DNA of 12,393 bases from an uncultured bacterium (GTDB taxonomy: Bacteria; Bacillota_A; Clostridia; Oscillospirales; Oscillospiraceae). Shown one piece after another: positions 1 through 6,286 of this stretch. The stretch lies in assembly GCA_905214605.1 (NCBI GenBank), contig CAJMMY010000016.1, positions 1 to 12,393 on the forward strand, in the 5' to 3' direction. Position 1 is the stretch's first letter, and every line of letters begins with the position of its first letter. The position numbers and the translations under genes are program-made. The notes under the pieces are model-generated. The model did not search any database and was not told the origin of the DNA. It saw nothing but the letters and a program-made list of their open reading frames with translations.

Positions 1-379
1 TAAAGTGGAGGTTGATGTCCTCCATGGGCACGACCTGCGCGTAGCCGCCGCCGGCTGCGCCGCCCTTGACGCCGAACACAGGACCCAGAGAGGGCTCCCG
101 GAGAGCAATCACCGGTTTTTTACCGATTTTCCGGAGCGCATCGCCCAGACCCACCGTAGTAGTGGTCTTGCCTTCACCGGCAGCGGTGGGGGTCATAGCC
201 GTGACCAGAACCAGCTTGCCGTTGGGCTTGTCCTGCAGATCCCGCAGCAATTTCAAATCAACCTTAGCTTTGTACTTACCGTACTGCTCCAGGTACTCAT
301 CAGCAATGCCGGCGGTCTCTGCTACCTTTGTGATGGGCTCCATCACGGACTCCTGTGCGATTTCGATGTCTGTTTTCAT
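1..379 (-). CDS. fhs: Formate-tetrahydrofolate ligase, N-terminal part (cut by window edge)
   Basis: This enzyme joins formate to tetrahydrofolate using ATP, giving 10-formyl-tetrahydrofolate for one-carbon metabolism in the cytoplasm; in acetogens it is also a Wood-Ljungdahl enzyme. The first 126 residues are visible. They start [11 protein letters not shown] and contain the family's nucleotide-binding loop, [13 protein letters not shown], at residues 63-75, followed by [21 protein letters not shown] at about 92-112, a hallmark of this family. The full protein is usually about 555 residues, so roughly three quarters lies to the left of the window. The ATG at 379 is preceded by GAAAGGGG at a rather long spacing of about 13 nt. 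The gene diverges from the coiled-coil gene at 561. No riboswitch is visible in the short leader. Identification is very secure; only the N-terminus can be judged. Confidence 0.97.
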   Translation of the reverse strand, partial: MKTDIEIAQESVMEPITKVAETAGIADEYLEQYGKYKAKVDLKLLRDLQDKPNGKLVLVTAMTPTAAGEGKTTTTVGLGDALRKIGKKPVIALREPSLGPVFGVKGGAAGGGYAQVVPMEDINLHF

Positions 380-430
380 AATAATACGCAAACCCCTTTC
401 AAAATTCTGTTTGTAAAGTTGTGCCCCTGC

Positions 431-459
431 ATTGTATCATATCCGACGGCCAATTGGAA
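431..459 (-). promoter_or_regulatory. Probable fhs promoter
   Basis: On the minus strand TTCCAA (454-459) and TACAAT (431-436) are separated by 17 nt. The -10 is good (5 of 6 consensus bases) and the -35 is weak (3 of 6). It lies about 50 nt upstream of the fhs start in the divergent intergenic region. Confidence 0.45.
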
Positions 460-504
460 CAGCTGTTTCAAAAATAACAGGACAAATTCCAACGGAACCA
501 AACC

Positions 505-533
505 TTGCCTTTCTTCGTCCAATCGAATAGAAT
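505..533 (+). promoter_or_regulatory. Probable promoter of the coiled-coil gene
   Basis: TTGCCT (505-510) and TAGAAT (528-533) are separated by exactly 17 nt, matching 4 and 5 consensus bases. The predicted transcript starts near 540, about 20 nt before the ATG at 561. The ribosome site AAGGAGA follows at about 547-553. Confidence 0.55.
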
Positions 534-560
534 GGTACCAACAAAAAAGGAGATGGTAGA

Positions 561-972
561 ATGCTCTATTACGATGAACGGCTGCGCCAGCTGCAAAAGC
601 AGATGGCCCGAAAAAAACAGCTGACCGCCATGCTGGACAGTCTGATTCCCCCAGCGCAGGGAGCTGTCCGAAAAAACCGCGGCACTGGCCGCCCGGAAAG
701 CAGCGGAACAGGCGGATGTGTCCGTCCAGTCCGGAGCCCGGGTGCAGGTGGACGGATTCCTCCGGTTCGCGGACTTTTTCTTCGACAACCTGTTCACCGA
801 CTGGGCGGTGCTGGACCACATCGGCCGGGCAAAAAATCAGGTGCGGGAGACCAGGCGCCAGCTGACCGGGACCCTCCAGGCCCTGGACAGTCTTCAGGCC
901 GCAGACCAGGCCAAGCTGGAGCGGGACAAAGCCGAACTGGACGCCCTGATCCTCCGGGCGGATGTGGAGTGA
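561..972 (+). pseudogene. Helical/coiled-coil protein gene with a one-base frame break
   Basis: I do not recognise this family. The ATG at 561 has an AAGGAGA site 7 nt upstream and opens MLYYDERLRQLQKQMARKKQ, a strongly helical, charged sequence. This frame loses that character after residue 30. From about base 653 the next frame (+1) continues the same character (ELSEKTAALAARKAAEQADV and onward) to the stop at 970-972. Removing one C from the run of five at 648-652 joins the two into a 136-residue protein. Its middle is aromatic-rich (about residues 64-86, including FADFFFDNLFTDWAVLDHIG) and its C-terminus is a heptad-like helix ending ALILRADVE. No signal peptide is seen. The break could be a real inactivating insertion, a sequencing error, or +1 slippage at a CCC.C site; the sequence alone cannot decide. 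The last codons recur as a remnant in the repeat copy at 2517. Confidence 0.7.
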
Positions 973-1053
973 TCCGGCTGCGAACACACAACTCAGGCCC
1001 CCGGCGAACCGATGATTCGCCGGGGGCCTGCTGTCCGAAGAAAGGGGAACAGG
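935..1053. repeat. 119-bp direct repeat, left copy
   Basis: This block matches 2517-2635 at a constant offset of 1582 with no gaps and 9 substitutions (about 92% identity). It holds the last 12 codons of the coiled-coil gene, its stop, a 14-bp hairpin, and the 5' half of the next terminator stem. The last 33 bases (1021-1053) are identical in the two copies. The two copies bracket the secreted/membrane gene pair. Confidence 0.95.
995..1029 (+). other. RNA hairpin after the coiled-coil gene, left copy
   Basis: A perfect 14-bp stem (995-1008 with 1016-1029) closes a 7-nt loop 23 nt after the stop codon. There is no U-run behind it, so it is not a canonical terminator on its own. It may stabilise the 3' end or act together with the second hairpin at 1047-1078. 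Compared with the copy at 2577-2611, the stem carries a compensated base-pair change, which argues that the structure is kept by selection. Confidence 0.7.
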
Positions 1054-1078
1054 GCGCTCTGAAAACAGCGCCCTGTTC
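1047..1078. terminator. Bidirectional terminator between the coiled-coil gene and the small membrane protein gene
   Basis: A perfect 12-bp stem pairs 1047-1058 with 1067-1078 around an 8-nt loop. On the plus strand it is followed by TTTC. On the minus strand, 6 nt after the stop of the gene at 1085, it is followed by CCCTTTCTTC. Its left arm lies in the repeat and its right arm lies outside it. Confidence 0.7.
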
Positions 1079-1084
1079 TTTCGC

Positions 1085-1510
1085 CTATTTGCTTGCCAGG
1101 AATTGCTGTAACTCATAACATATGGCGGCACGGTCACCCTCATCTGCATACAGCTGATCCAATTTTTCCGAGAGATATCGTTTATCCTCTCCGGTCAGGG
1201 CGCGGTATGTTTCCTCCTCCGCCAATCTCCCCATAGCGGTCCCCAAATGTTCAAACCCCTCTGTTTCATCGAAGGCGGAATAGGCTTTGAACCGCAAGAC
1301 ACTTTCCACGAACACCAAATTGTAATCGCAGTCCAGCAACCGGTCGGCCAGATCTGCCGTGGAAATGTCGATCATGTGCGTAACACGACCTCGAAACCCG
1401 GACGCGATCGCCCGATCCCATTGCATCCGCAGAAACAAAGCGATACACAGGATCAGCAGCCCCGCACACAGCACACACAAGCCTTTATATCGTTTTTCCG
1501 AATGTTTCAT
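1085..1510 (-). CDS. Small membrane-anchored protein, unknown family
   Basis: The 141-residue protein begins MKHSEKRYKG, followed by one hydrophobic segment at about residues 10-30 (GLCVLCAGLLILCIALFLRM). With lysines before it, this predicts a single-pass anchor with the rest outside the membrane. The remaining 110 residues are soluble and acidic, with two helical stretches near the C-terminus (AEEETYRALTGEDKRYLSEK and a Glu/Gln/Leu-rich end). I see no catalytic motif. A longer open frame exists to 1576, but its extra codons overlap the upstream gene. The ATG at 1510 lies 1 nt after that gene's stop codon, with a modest GGA about 10 nt upstream, suggesting translational coupling. The pairing with a secreted protein inside repeat copies suggests a joint function, which is inference only. 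Confidence 0.7.
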   Translation of the reverse strand: MKHSEKRYKGLCVLCAGLLILCIALFLRMQWDRAIASGFRGRVTHMIDISTADLADRLLDCDYNLVFVESVLRFKAYSAFDETEGFEHLGTAMGRLAEEETYRALTGEDKRYLSEKLDQLYADEGDRAAICYELQQFLASK

Positions 1511-1511
1511 A

Positions 1512-2339
1512 TTACTTATTCCAATATGCGGAAGTATAACCCGAGAATTGGTCATAATACAAATCGATTGAACCACTATCTATTGTGAACTTCCCCTTTG
1601 AATTAAGAGAGAAACTAGGAGGTGTGCTAATGCCCAATCTCATGTGAGCGTAAGCTCCATTTAGCCCTTCAGAACTTCCCTGCTTATAAAATTTTGCGCG
1701 TAAAAACATATAATCGGAATCGATAACATTGTTCGGACTATTTATACCATTGGGAACCAAATCGACAGTTGCGTGAACACTATGGCCCTCATATACAAAA
1801 TCCGAATCTGCTATATAGACAGTTTTGGTAGTCGAAGATTCCCTAGCCTTGTATGTATAGAATCCATTTGCGGTTTGTGCTACAATAGTTCCATTTATAA
1901 TCGATAATCCAATTGCATCACTTAGCCGACACGCAGGCCGAGTAAGCCAAGTGAAAGAGGAAGAAGCTTCCGCGTTTTTTTCATCAATTTCAATCAATAG
2001 TGTTTGAACCTTTATCCAACTATTCGAATCCGTTGCCCGACGCCGTGTTTCTGCTAAATATTCACTGTATGTTTCTTCTGTAACAATTATATTGCCATCC
2101 ATCGTTTCTGTAAGTTTTATATATGTAGTTTGTGATGATACTTGATTCTTTTCGTCAATTCCATCCGCGAGTGAATCAATAGTATTTTTATCGAGTGTGA
2201 TTAATACATCCATTGGTATTTGATAGAGATTGTGAATTTTTTCAAGGGTTGAATCTGCAACATCTTGTTGCGCAAAAGCTACTGCTGTTAATGAGAGGCA
2301 CATCGTCAACGCTAGCAGCAAAGAAAACAGTTTTTTCAC
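1512..2339 (-). CDS. Secreted protein with Sec signal peptide, unknown family
   Basis: I do not recognise this family. The start is decided by the ribosome site: AAAGGAGG lies 8 nt before a GTG at 2339, whereas the ATG at 2360 has that site inside its own reading frame. From the GTG the protein has 275 residues. Residues 1-23 form a classic signal peptide (MKK, then a Leu/Ala core) with cleavage expected after AFA, leaving QQDVADSTLEK as the mature N-terminus. The Cys in the signal core has Met before it, so this is not a lipobox. The mature part has acidic helical sequence first (about 24-120), then a beta-rich, Ser/Thr/Tyr-rich region (about 125-275) ending SGYTSAYWNK, with one Cys. The gene is markedly A+T-rich: bases 2101-2160 contain only 16 G or C of 60. 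It leads a two-gene operon with its own strong promoter and is bracketed by direct repeats, which suggests horizontal arrival. A secreted effector, bacteriocin-like product or surface protein are all possible. Confidence 0.75.
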   Translation of the reverse strand: MKKLFSLLLALTMCLSLTAVAFAQQDVADSTLEKIHNLYQIPMDVLITLDKNTIDSLADGIDEKNQVSSQTTYIKLTETMDGNIIVTEETYSEYLAETRRRATDSNSWIKVQTLLIEIDEKNAEASSSFTWLTRPACRLSDAIGLSIINGTIVAQTANGFYTYKARESSTTKTVYIADSDFVYEGHSVHATVDLVPNGINSPNNVIDSDYMFLRAKFYKQGSSEGLNGAYAHMRLGISTPPSFSLNSKGKFTIDSGSIDLYYDQFSGYTSAYWNK

Positions 2340-2387
2340 AATAATGTCCTCCTTTTGCATAAGTGTCAGTTCCGTTTACCAATTATA

Positions 2388-2436
2388 TATCAATAGGCCA
2401 ACTTATGTTCTATCACCCTGCTTGTAAATATTGATA
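2388..2436 (-). promoter_or_regulatory. Inverted repeat in the leader of the secreted-protein operon
   Basis: Perfect 8-base arms TATCAATA (2388-2395) and TATTGATA (2429-2436) enclose 33 nt in the roughly 110-nt leader. They could form a long-loop hairpin or be two half-sites for a regulator. In A+T-rich DNA such arms can occur by chance. Confidence 0.3.
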
Positions 2437-2456
2437 CATTACTTTTGTCTATATTT

Positions 2457-2485
2457 AGTATACGCCAATTATAACCTCAAGTCAA
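2457..2485 (-). promoter_or_regulatory. Promoter of the secreted/membrane gene pair
   Basis: On the minus strand TTGACT (2480-2485) and TATACT (2457-2462) are separated by exactly 17 nt, each one base away from consensus. Transcription should start near 2450, giving a leader of about 110 nt before the GTG at 2339. The promoter lies inside the bracketed segment, so the unit brings its own expression signal. Confidence 0.8.
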
Positions 2486-2516
2486 GGACTTTTGTCTTTC
2501 AGTAGCACTCACTCTT

Positions 2517-2635
2517 AACTGGATGCCCTGATCCTCCGGGCGGATGTGGAGTGACCCGGCAGCGGACATACAACTCAGGCCCCTGGCAAACCGATGGTTT
2601 GCCGGGGGCCTGCTGTCCGAAGAAAGGGGAACAGG
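2517..2635. repeat. 119-bp direct repeat, right copy (remnant of coiled-coil gene end)
   Basis: This is the partner of 935-1053. It carries an orphan stretch that still encodes LDALILRADVE and a TGA stop (2519-2554) with no upstream reading frame attached, then the hairpin at 2577-2611. Similarity stops abruptly at 2517, where the A+T-rich promoter region of the secreted-protein operon begins. This marks one edge of the presumed insertion. Confidence 0.95.
2577..2611 (+). other. RNA hairpin, right copy with compensated change
   Basis: The stem pairs 2577-2590 with 2598-2611, with two further possible C-G pairs in the loop. Relative to the left copy, one G-C pair has become A-T by changes on both sides, one C-G has become a T-G wobble, and one change falls in the loop. 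All 14 pairs are therefore kept despite four changed bases. Confidence 0.65.
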
Positions 2636-2662
2636 CGCCCCCCTCACGACGGACGCCTGCTC
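2629..2662 (-). terminator. Probable terminator of the short-chain dehydrogenase gene
   Basis: Read on the minus strand, 2654-2662 pairs with 2629-2637 over 9 bp with one G-U wobble. A C/T-rich tail (CCCTTTCTTC) lies within the repeat. It lies about 40 nt beyond the dehydrogenase stop codon. On the plus strand the wobble becomes a mismatch, so the minus strand is the likelier direction. Confidence 0.5.
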
Positions 2663-2700
2663 TATTCAATTGTATGTATCAAAAACGATTTGATCCTAAA

Positions 2701-3459
2701 TTACATCCAGCCGCCGGAAACGTTCATCACGTGAGCGGTGACATACTTGGACTCATCAGATGCCAGGTACAGAGCCATGTAAGCAATGTCCTTGGGCTCG
2801 CCCAGATGCTTGATCATGCAGTTGGTGGTGTAACGAGCCTGAGTCTCGGGAGTCAGGTGCTGTGCAACTGCTTCGGTAGCGATAATTCCGGGGTTCAGAA
2901 CGTTCACGCGAACGCCTGCGTGAGCAACCTGACGTGCCATCTGCTTGGACAAGTGGTTGATGCCCTGCTTTGCAACGCCGTAGCCGCACTGGGTCTTATC
3001 GGGGCAGACAGCTGCCACGGAACCGATGTTGATAATGCTGCCGGAGCCCTGAGGAATCATAGCCTTGTTCAAAGCTTCCTGGCATGCGTTGAAGACGGTG
3101 GACAGGTCCGTGCACACGGTCTTTTCGAACTCTTCATAAGTGCAGCGAGTGATGTCCAGGTCCTTTCTGGGGTTGGACTCGCCGAAGTTGTTGACCAGAA
3201 TGTCCAGACGGCCTTCTTTCGCCAGGCACTCGTTGATCATGCTTCTGTGGGTTTCGGGCTTGTGAGCCTCGAAGTAAACCAGCTCAGCCTGACCGCCGCG
3301 AGCTCTTGCTGCTTCCACAGCTGCTGCGCCGGTTTCCATGTTACGGCAAGCGTAGTAAACTTTTGCGCCCTCATCTACAAACAAATCTGCGATGGCACGA
3401 CCGATACCACGGGTGCAAGCGGTGACCAAAGCGATTTTACCTTCCAATCTGTTGCCCAT
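2701..3459 (-). CDS. Short-chain dehydrogenase/reductase, 7alpha-hydroxysteroid dehydrogenase-like
   Basis: A 252-residue classical SDR with a Rossmann fold. The cofactor loop is TACTRGIG (13-20). R39 after the second strand favours NADP(H). NNFG is at 90-93, and the catalytic Ser147, Tyr160 and Lys164 have the standard 13-residue Ser-Tyr and 4-residue Tyr-Lys spacings. The stretches TxxTRGIG, NNFGxSNPxKDL and the SGG ending recall the clostridial 7alpha-hydroxysteroid dehydrogenase group, which oxidises the 7-hydroxyl of bile acids; this is from memory of the family, and substrate cannot be read from sequence. In the helix where these enzymes have the fourth catalytic residue (Asn), this protein has Asp118 (TDLSTVF). 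The ATG at 3459 is chosen because AAGGAG lies about 11 nt upstream; a longer frame to 3531 would add residues not found in the family. The gene stands alone, with two strong promoters and its own terminator. Other possible roles are another hydroxysteroid or a small ketone. Confidence 0.85.
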   Translation of the reverse strand: MGNRLEGKIALVTACTRGIGRAIADLFVDEGAKVYYACRNMETGAAAVEAARARGGQAELVYFEAHKPETHRSMINECLAKEGRLDILVNNFGESNPRKDLDITRCTYEEFEKTVCTDLSTVFNACQEALNKAMIPQGSGSIINIGSVAAVCPDKTQCGYGVAKQGINHLSKQMARQVAHAGVRVNVLNPGIIATEAVAQHLTPETQARYTTNCMIKHLGEPKDIAYMALYLASDESKYVTAHVMNVSGGWM

Positions 3460-3496
3460 AATTACATTACTCCTTCCAATTTGTTTCCACAATCTC

Positions 3497-3514
3497 TCGG
3501 CGGTGGCCCGCCGA
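3497..3514 (-). promoter_or_regulatory. G+C-rich hairpin/palindrome in the dehydrogenase leader
   Basis: Arms TCGGCGG (3497-3503) and CCGCCGA (3508-3514) enclose 4 nt. The element falls just after the predicted start of transcription from the nearer promoter and about 40 nt before the ATG. It could be an operator or a leader stem-loop. Confidence 0.4.
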
Positions 3515-3526
3515 ATCATTGCTCCA

Positions 3527-3555
3527 AGCATACACGTTCGTTACGTTAATGTCAA
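3527..3555 (-). promoter_or_regulatory. Dehydrogenase promoter, nearer (P2)
   Basis: On the minus strand TTGACA (3550-3555, perfect) and TATGCT (3527-3532) are 17 nt apart. Transcription would begin near 3520, leaving a leader of about 60 nt. Confidence 0.7.
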
Positions 3556-3604
3556 GTCAATTTGTTCATGTCACATAAGGTTTTAACATTTTGTACGATA
3601 TGGT

Positions 3605-3634
3605 ATTATAGATTTTGTTCAAAATAACTGTCAA
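3605..3634 (-). promoter_or_regulatory. Dehydrogenase promoter, farther (P1), with internal palindrome
   Basis: On the minus strand TTGACA (3629-3634) and TATAAT (3605-3610), both perfect consensus hexamers, are 18 nt apart. The spacer contains a perfect dyad, ATTTTG-N2-CAAAAT (3612-3625), placed where a bound repressor would block RNA polymerase. The element family is not recognised. Confidence 0.75.
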
Positions 3635-3677
3635 GGATTTGTCATTTTCTCTAAGTTTTACCTTATTTTTGCAGTAA

Positions 3678-3711
3678 AACCCCGGGCACATCAAGAAACG
3701 TGTCCGGGGTT
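3678..3711 (-). terminator. Terminator of the ACT-hom-lysC operon
   Basis: A 12-bp stem with one G-U wobble pairs 3678-3689 with 3700-3711 around a 10-nt loop. On the minus strand it is followed by a short TTTT and then an A+T-rich stretch. It lies about 50 nt after the lysC stop and upstream of the dehydrogenase promoters. Confidence 0.7.
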
Positions 3712-3759
3712 CGATGAACATTTTCAGAGATTGGGAAAAAATGTATTTCGGCGATTTGA

Positions 3760-4965
3760 TCAGCCGAAGAACTTGCTGTGAATGGACTTTACCGCCAGAT
3801 CCGCCTGCTCCTTGGGAATCAGAACGGAAACCTTGATTTCGCTGGTGGAAATCATCTGAATGTTGATTTTTGCGTCCGACAGCGCCTCAAACATCAGCGC
3901 AGCCACACCGGAGGCGCTCATCATACCGGCGCCCACAATGCTCACCTTTGCAACACTCTTATCCACGCTCACATGGTCAAAGCCAATGGATGCCTTGCAA
4001 GCCTCCAACGCCTCTTCTGCCCGGTCTGCATCGTCCAGAGGTACGGTGAAGCTGATGTCATTGGTGTTATTTTTACCGTAAGACTGCAGAATGATGTCCA
4101 CGTTGATTTTTTTCTTTGCCATCTCGTTGAACACCCGGAATGCCACGCCCGGTTCGTCCGGAACGCTGACCACTGCAATACGGGCTACATTGGTATCTTT
4201 TGCAATGCCGTTGATTTTGTTCTCTTCCACTTTCTTCACGACCTCCTTCACTTTTGTACCGGGTTTCCGCACATAACTGGACAGCACTTCCAGTTCAATG
4301 CCGTATCTCTTCGCCATTTCTACGGAGCGATTGTGCAGCACCTGCGCACCCAGAGATGCCATTTCCAGCATCTCGTCGTAGGTGATTTCGTCCAGCTTTT
4401 TTGCCTCCGGAACTTTCCGGGGGTCGGCGGTGTAAACGCCCTCCACGTCCGTGTAAATCTGGCAGGCGTCTGCCCGCAGCGCTGCCGCAATGGCCACAGC
4501 GGTGGTATCCGAACCGCCCCGGCCCAAGGTTGTAATGTCGTTTTCCCGGCTGATGCCCTGGAATCCCGCCACAATCACAATCCGGCGCTTATCCAGTTCC
4601 CGGAGAATCCGCTCCCGGTCCACCTTCAGAATCCGGGCCGAGCCGTGGTCCGAGTTGGTGCTCATACCGATTTGCCAACCGGTGAGAGAAATCACCGGGT
4701 AGTGCATTTTTTCCAGACACATAGCCATCAGTGCAATCGAAATCTGCTCGCCGGTACTCAGCAGCATATCCAGCTCCCGCTTGGAGGGGCGCTCATTGAT
4801 TTCCGCTGCTTTTTCCAGCAAATCGTCTGTGGTGTCGCCCTGAGCGGACAAAACCACCACCACATCATTTCCCTGGTCGTAGGTATCTGCAATAATTCCG
4901 GCAACCCGCCGGATTTTTTCGGCGTCCGCAACGGAGCTTCCGCCGAATTTTTGAACTATCAGCAT
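3760..4965 (-). CDS. lysC: Aspartokinase
   Basis: Phosphorylates aspartate with ATP, the committed step to lysine, threonine, methionine and (in many bacteria) diaminopimelate for peptidoglycan. The protein has 401 residues, typical of the monofunctional Bacillus-type enzyme. The kinase domain begins VQKFGGSSV (residues 4-12), with STGEQ near 70 and GRGGSDTTAVA near 150. Two C-terminal ACT domains follow, the first with VSVPDEPGVA and the second with the AGMMSASGVAALMFEALSD region. These are the usual sites of feedback inhibition by lysine and/or threonine. The start at 4965 is set by AGGAGG 7 nt upstream; a longer frame to 5091 would overlap hom. It is the last gene of the operon, 94 nt after hom. 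No lysine riboswitch fits in that gap. Confidence 0.97.
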   Translation of the reverse strand: MLIVQKFGGSSVADAEKIRRVAGIIADTYDQGNDVVVVLSAQGDTTDDLLEKAAEINERPSKRELDMLLSTGEQISIALMAMCLEKMHYPVISLTGWQIGMSTNSDHGSARILKVDRERILRELDKRRIVIVAGFQGISRENDITTLGRGGSDTTAVAIAAALRADACQIYTDVEGVYTADPRKVPEAKKLDEITYDEMLEMASLGAQVLHNRSVEMAKRYGIELEVLSSYVRKPGTKVKEVVKKVEENKINGIAKDTNVARIAVVSVPDEPGVAFRVFNEMAKKKINVDIILQSYGKNNTNDISFTVPLDDADRAEEALEACKASIGFDHVSVDKSVAKVSIVGAGMMSASGVAALMFEALSDAKINIQMISTSEIKVSVLIPKEQADLAVKSIHSKFFG

Positions 4966-5059
4966 ATTTTTTCCTCCTGGTCTTGAGCCCTTCCGCTCTT
5001 TGGCGCCCAATTTATCATACGCGCAACCAATCGTTTTGTTTTCAAATGCGTTTTGTCCC

Positions 5060-6271
5060 TCAATTTTCCAGAATCCGGTATGCTGCCACAATTTCCAGCG
5101 TTTCGCCGGCTTTCTGCAGCTGTTTGGCCGTCATCTGCTCCGTGGGGAATGCGTATTCCGCAGGGTCCGTTCCCGGAATGGATACAAAATGCACATTGCC
5201 GAAGGCCTCATCGATGCGAGCCAGATTTGCCCGGGTCCGCACAAACCAACGGCTGGGCAGTTCGTCGGCGTCCATAAAATAGCCTTCCGGCTGGGCCTCC
5301 CAGATGGGCTGTCGGCTCATGGGCTCGGTCAGACAATCCAGAATGTCCGCCGCCACGGCGCTGCCGGTTTCCGACGCACCGGCGCCCGGACCGGAGAACA
5401 CCGTGTTGCCCACTGCATTTCCGTGGACCACAATGCCGTTGAGCACACCGTCCACGTTGACAATGGGGTTTTCTTTTTCCACAAAATGGGGCGCCACATA
5501 GGCCGTAACCCGGCCGTCGGGCAGCTTCAGTGTTCTTCCCAGCAGCTTGATGCGGTATCCCATGCGCCGGGCATAGTCCACATCTGCGGAAGTGATGGCG
5601 CGAATGCCCTGCGTCCGCACCTGCTCCGGAGACACCTGATAGCCAAAGCACATATCTGCCAGAATGCAAATCTTCCGGCAAGCATCGATACCGTCCACGT
5701 CTGCCGTGGGGTCCAGTTCCGCATAGCCCTTTTCCTGCGCCTCTTTCAGTGCCTGCTCAAAGCTTTTGCCACACTGAATCATTTCCGTTAATATATAGTT
5801 GGTCGTGCCGTTGAGAATGCCATACACGCTGTCAATGCGGTTGGCAGCCAGACACCGGGTCAAGGGACGGAGAATGGGAATTCCGCCGCCCACGCTGCCC
5901 TCAAATAAAAAGCTCACATGGTTTTCTTTTGCCAAGTGGGTCAGTTCCAGACCGTATTCCGCCACCAACTGTTTGTTGGACGACACCGCATGTTTGCCCG
6001 CCTTCAGCGCGGCAGCCACATACTCATAAGCCGGGTGAACCCCGCCCATGCATTCCGCCACCACCCGAATTTCCGGGTCGTTGAGAATGATGTCATAATC
6101 CAGCACAATGCGGTCGGCAAAGCGGTTGCCCGGGCGCATCCGGCGGCACAGGATATACTTTACCTGCACGTCCTCGCCGGTGTTCCGTTTGATCACGTCT
6201 GCATTGTCCGCAAAAATATCCGCAGTTCCGCTGCCAACGGTACCGATTCCCAAAATTGCAACTTTTACCAT
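5060..6271 (-). CDS. hom: Homoserine dehydrogenase
   Basis: Reduces aspartate semialdehyde to homoserine with NAD(P)H, feeding threonine and methionine synthesis. The 403-residue protein opens with the Rossmann motif ILGIGTVGSG (6-15). SSNKQLVAEYG at 97-107 includes the conserved Lys100. FEGSVGGGIPI lies near 123-133, NGTTNYIL near 154-161, and GYAELDPTADVDGIDACRK at 182-200 includes the catalytic-region Lys200. The catalytic part ends near 318. The C-terminal 65 residues (339-403) resemble a shortened ACT domain but lack the usual PGVL ligand-loop signature, so feedback control may be reduced or different. AGGAG lies 6-7 nt before the ATG. The gene starts 15 nt after the upstream ACT protein gene and precedes lysC. 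Confidence 0.96.
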   Translation of the reverse strand: MVKVAILGIGTVGSGTADIFADNADVIKRNTGEDVQVKYILCRRMRPGNRFADRIVLDYDIILNDPEIRVVAECMGGVHPAYEYVAAALKAGKHAVSSNKQLVAEYGLELTHLAKENHVSFLFEGSVGGGIPILRPLTRCLAANRIDSVYGILNGTTNYILTEMIQCGKSFEQALKEAQEKGYAELDPTADVDGIDACRKICILADMCFGYQVSPEQVRTQGIRAITSADVDYARRMGYRIKLLGRTLKLPDGRVTAYVAPHFVEKENPIVNVDGVLNGIVVHGNAVGNTVFSGPGAGASETGSAVAADILDCLTEPMSRQPIWEAQPEGYFMDADELPSRWFVRTRANLARIDEAFGNVHFVSIPGTDPAEYAFPTEQMTAKQLQKAGETLEIVAAYRILEN

Positions 6272-6286
6272 GGCCCGCTCCTTCCT

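Noticed and set aside
2340..2360. ATG at 2360 as the start of the secreted protein
   Set aside because: The AAAGGAGG site lies inside this extension and is perfectly placed for the GTG at 2339, which also begins a normal signal peptide.
1054..2516. Insertion sequence or integron
   Set aside because: There is no transposase or integrase, no terminal inverted repeats, and the flanking repeats are too long and too diverged for a target-site duplication.
2551..3549. 332-codon plus-strand frame across the dehydrogenase
   Set aside because: It is antisense to the SDR gene, which has all its catalytic residues, promoters and ribosome site.
3778..4986. 402-codon open frame on the plus strand across lysC
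   Set aside because: It is antisense to a clear aspartokinase gene, is rich in His/Cys/Asn as expected of a shadow frame, and has no family resemblance.
4966..5059. Lysine riboswitch or separate promoter between hom and lysC
   Set aside because: The 94-nt gap is too short for a lysine riboswitch, and the only promoter-like pair has a spacer of about 20 nt.
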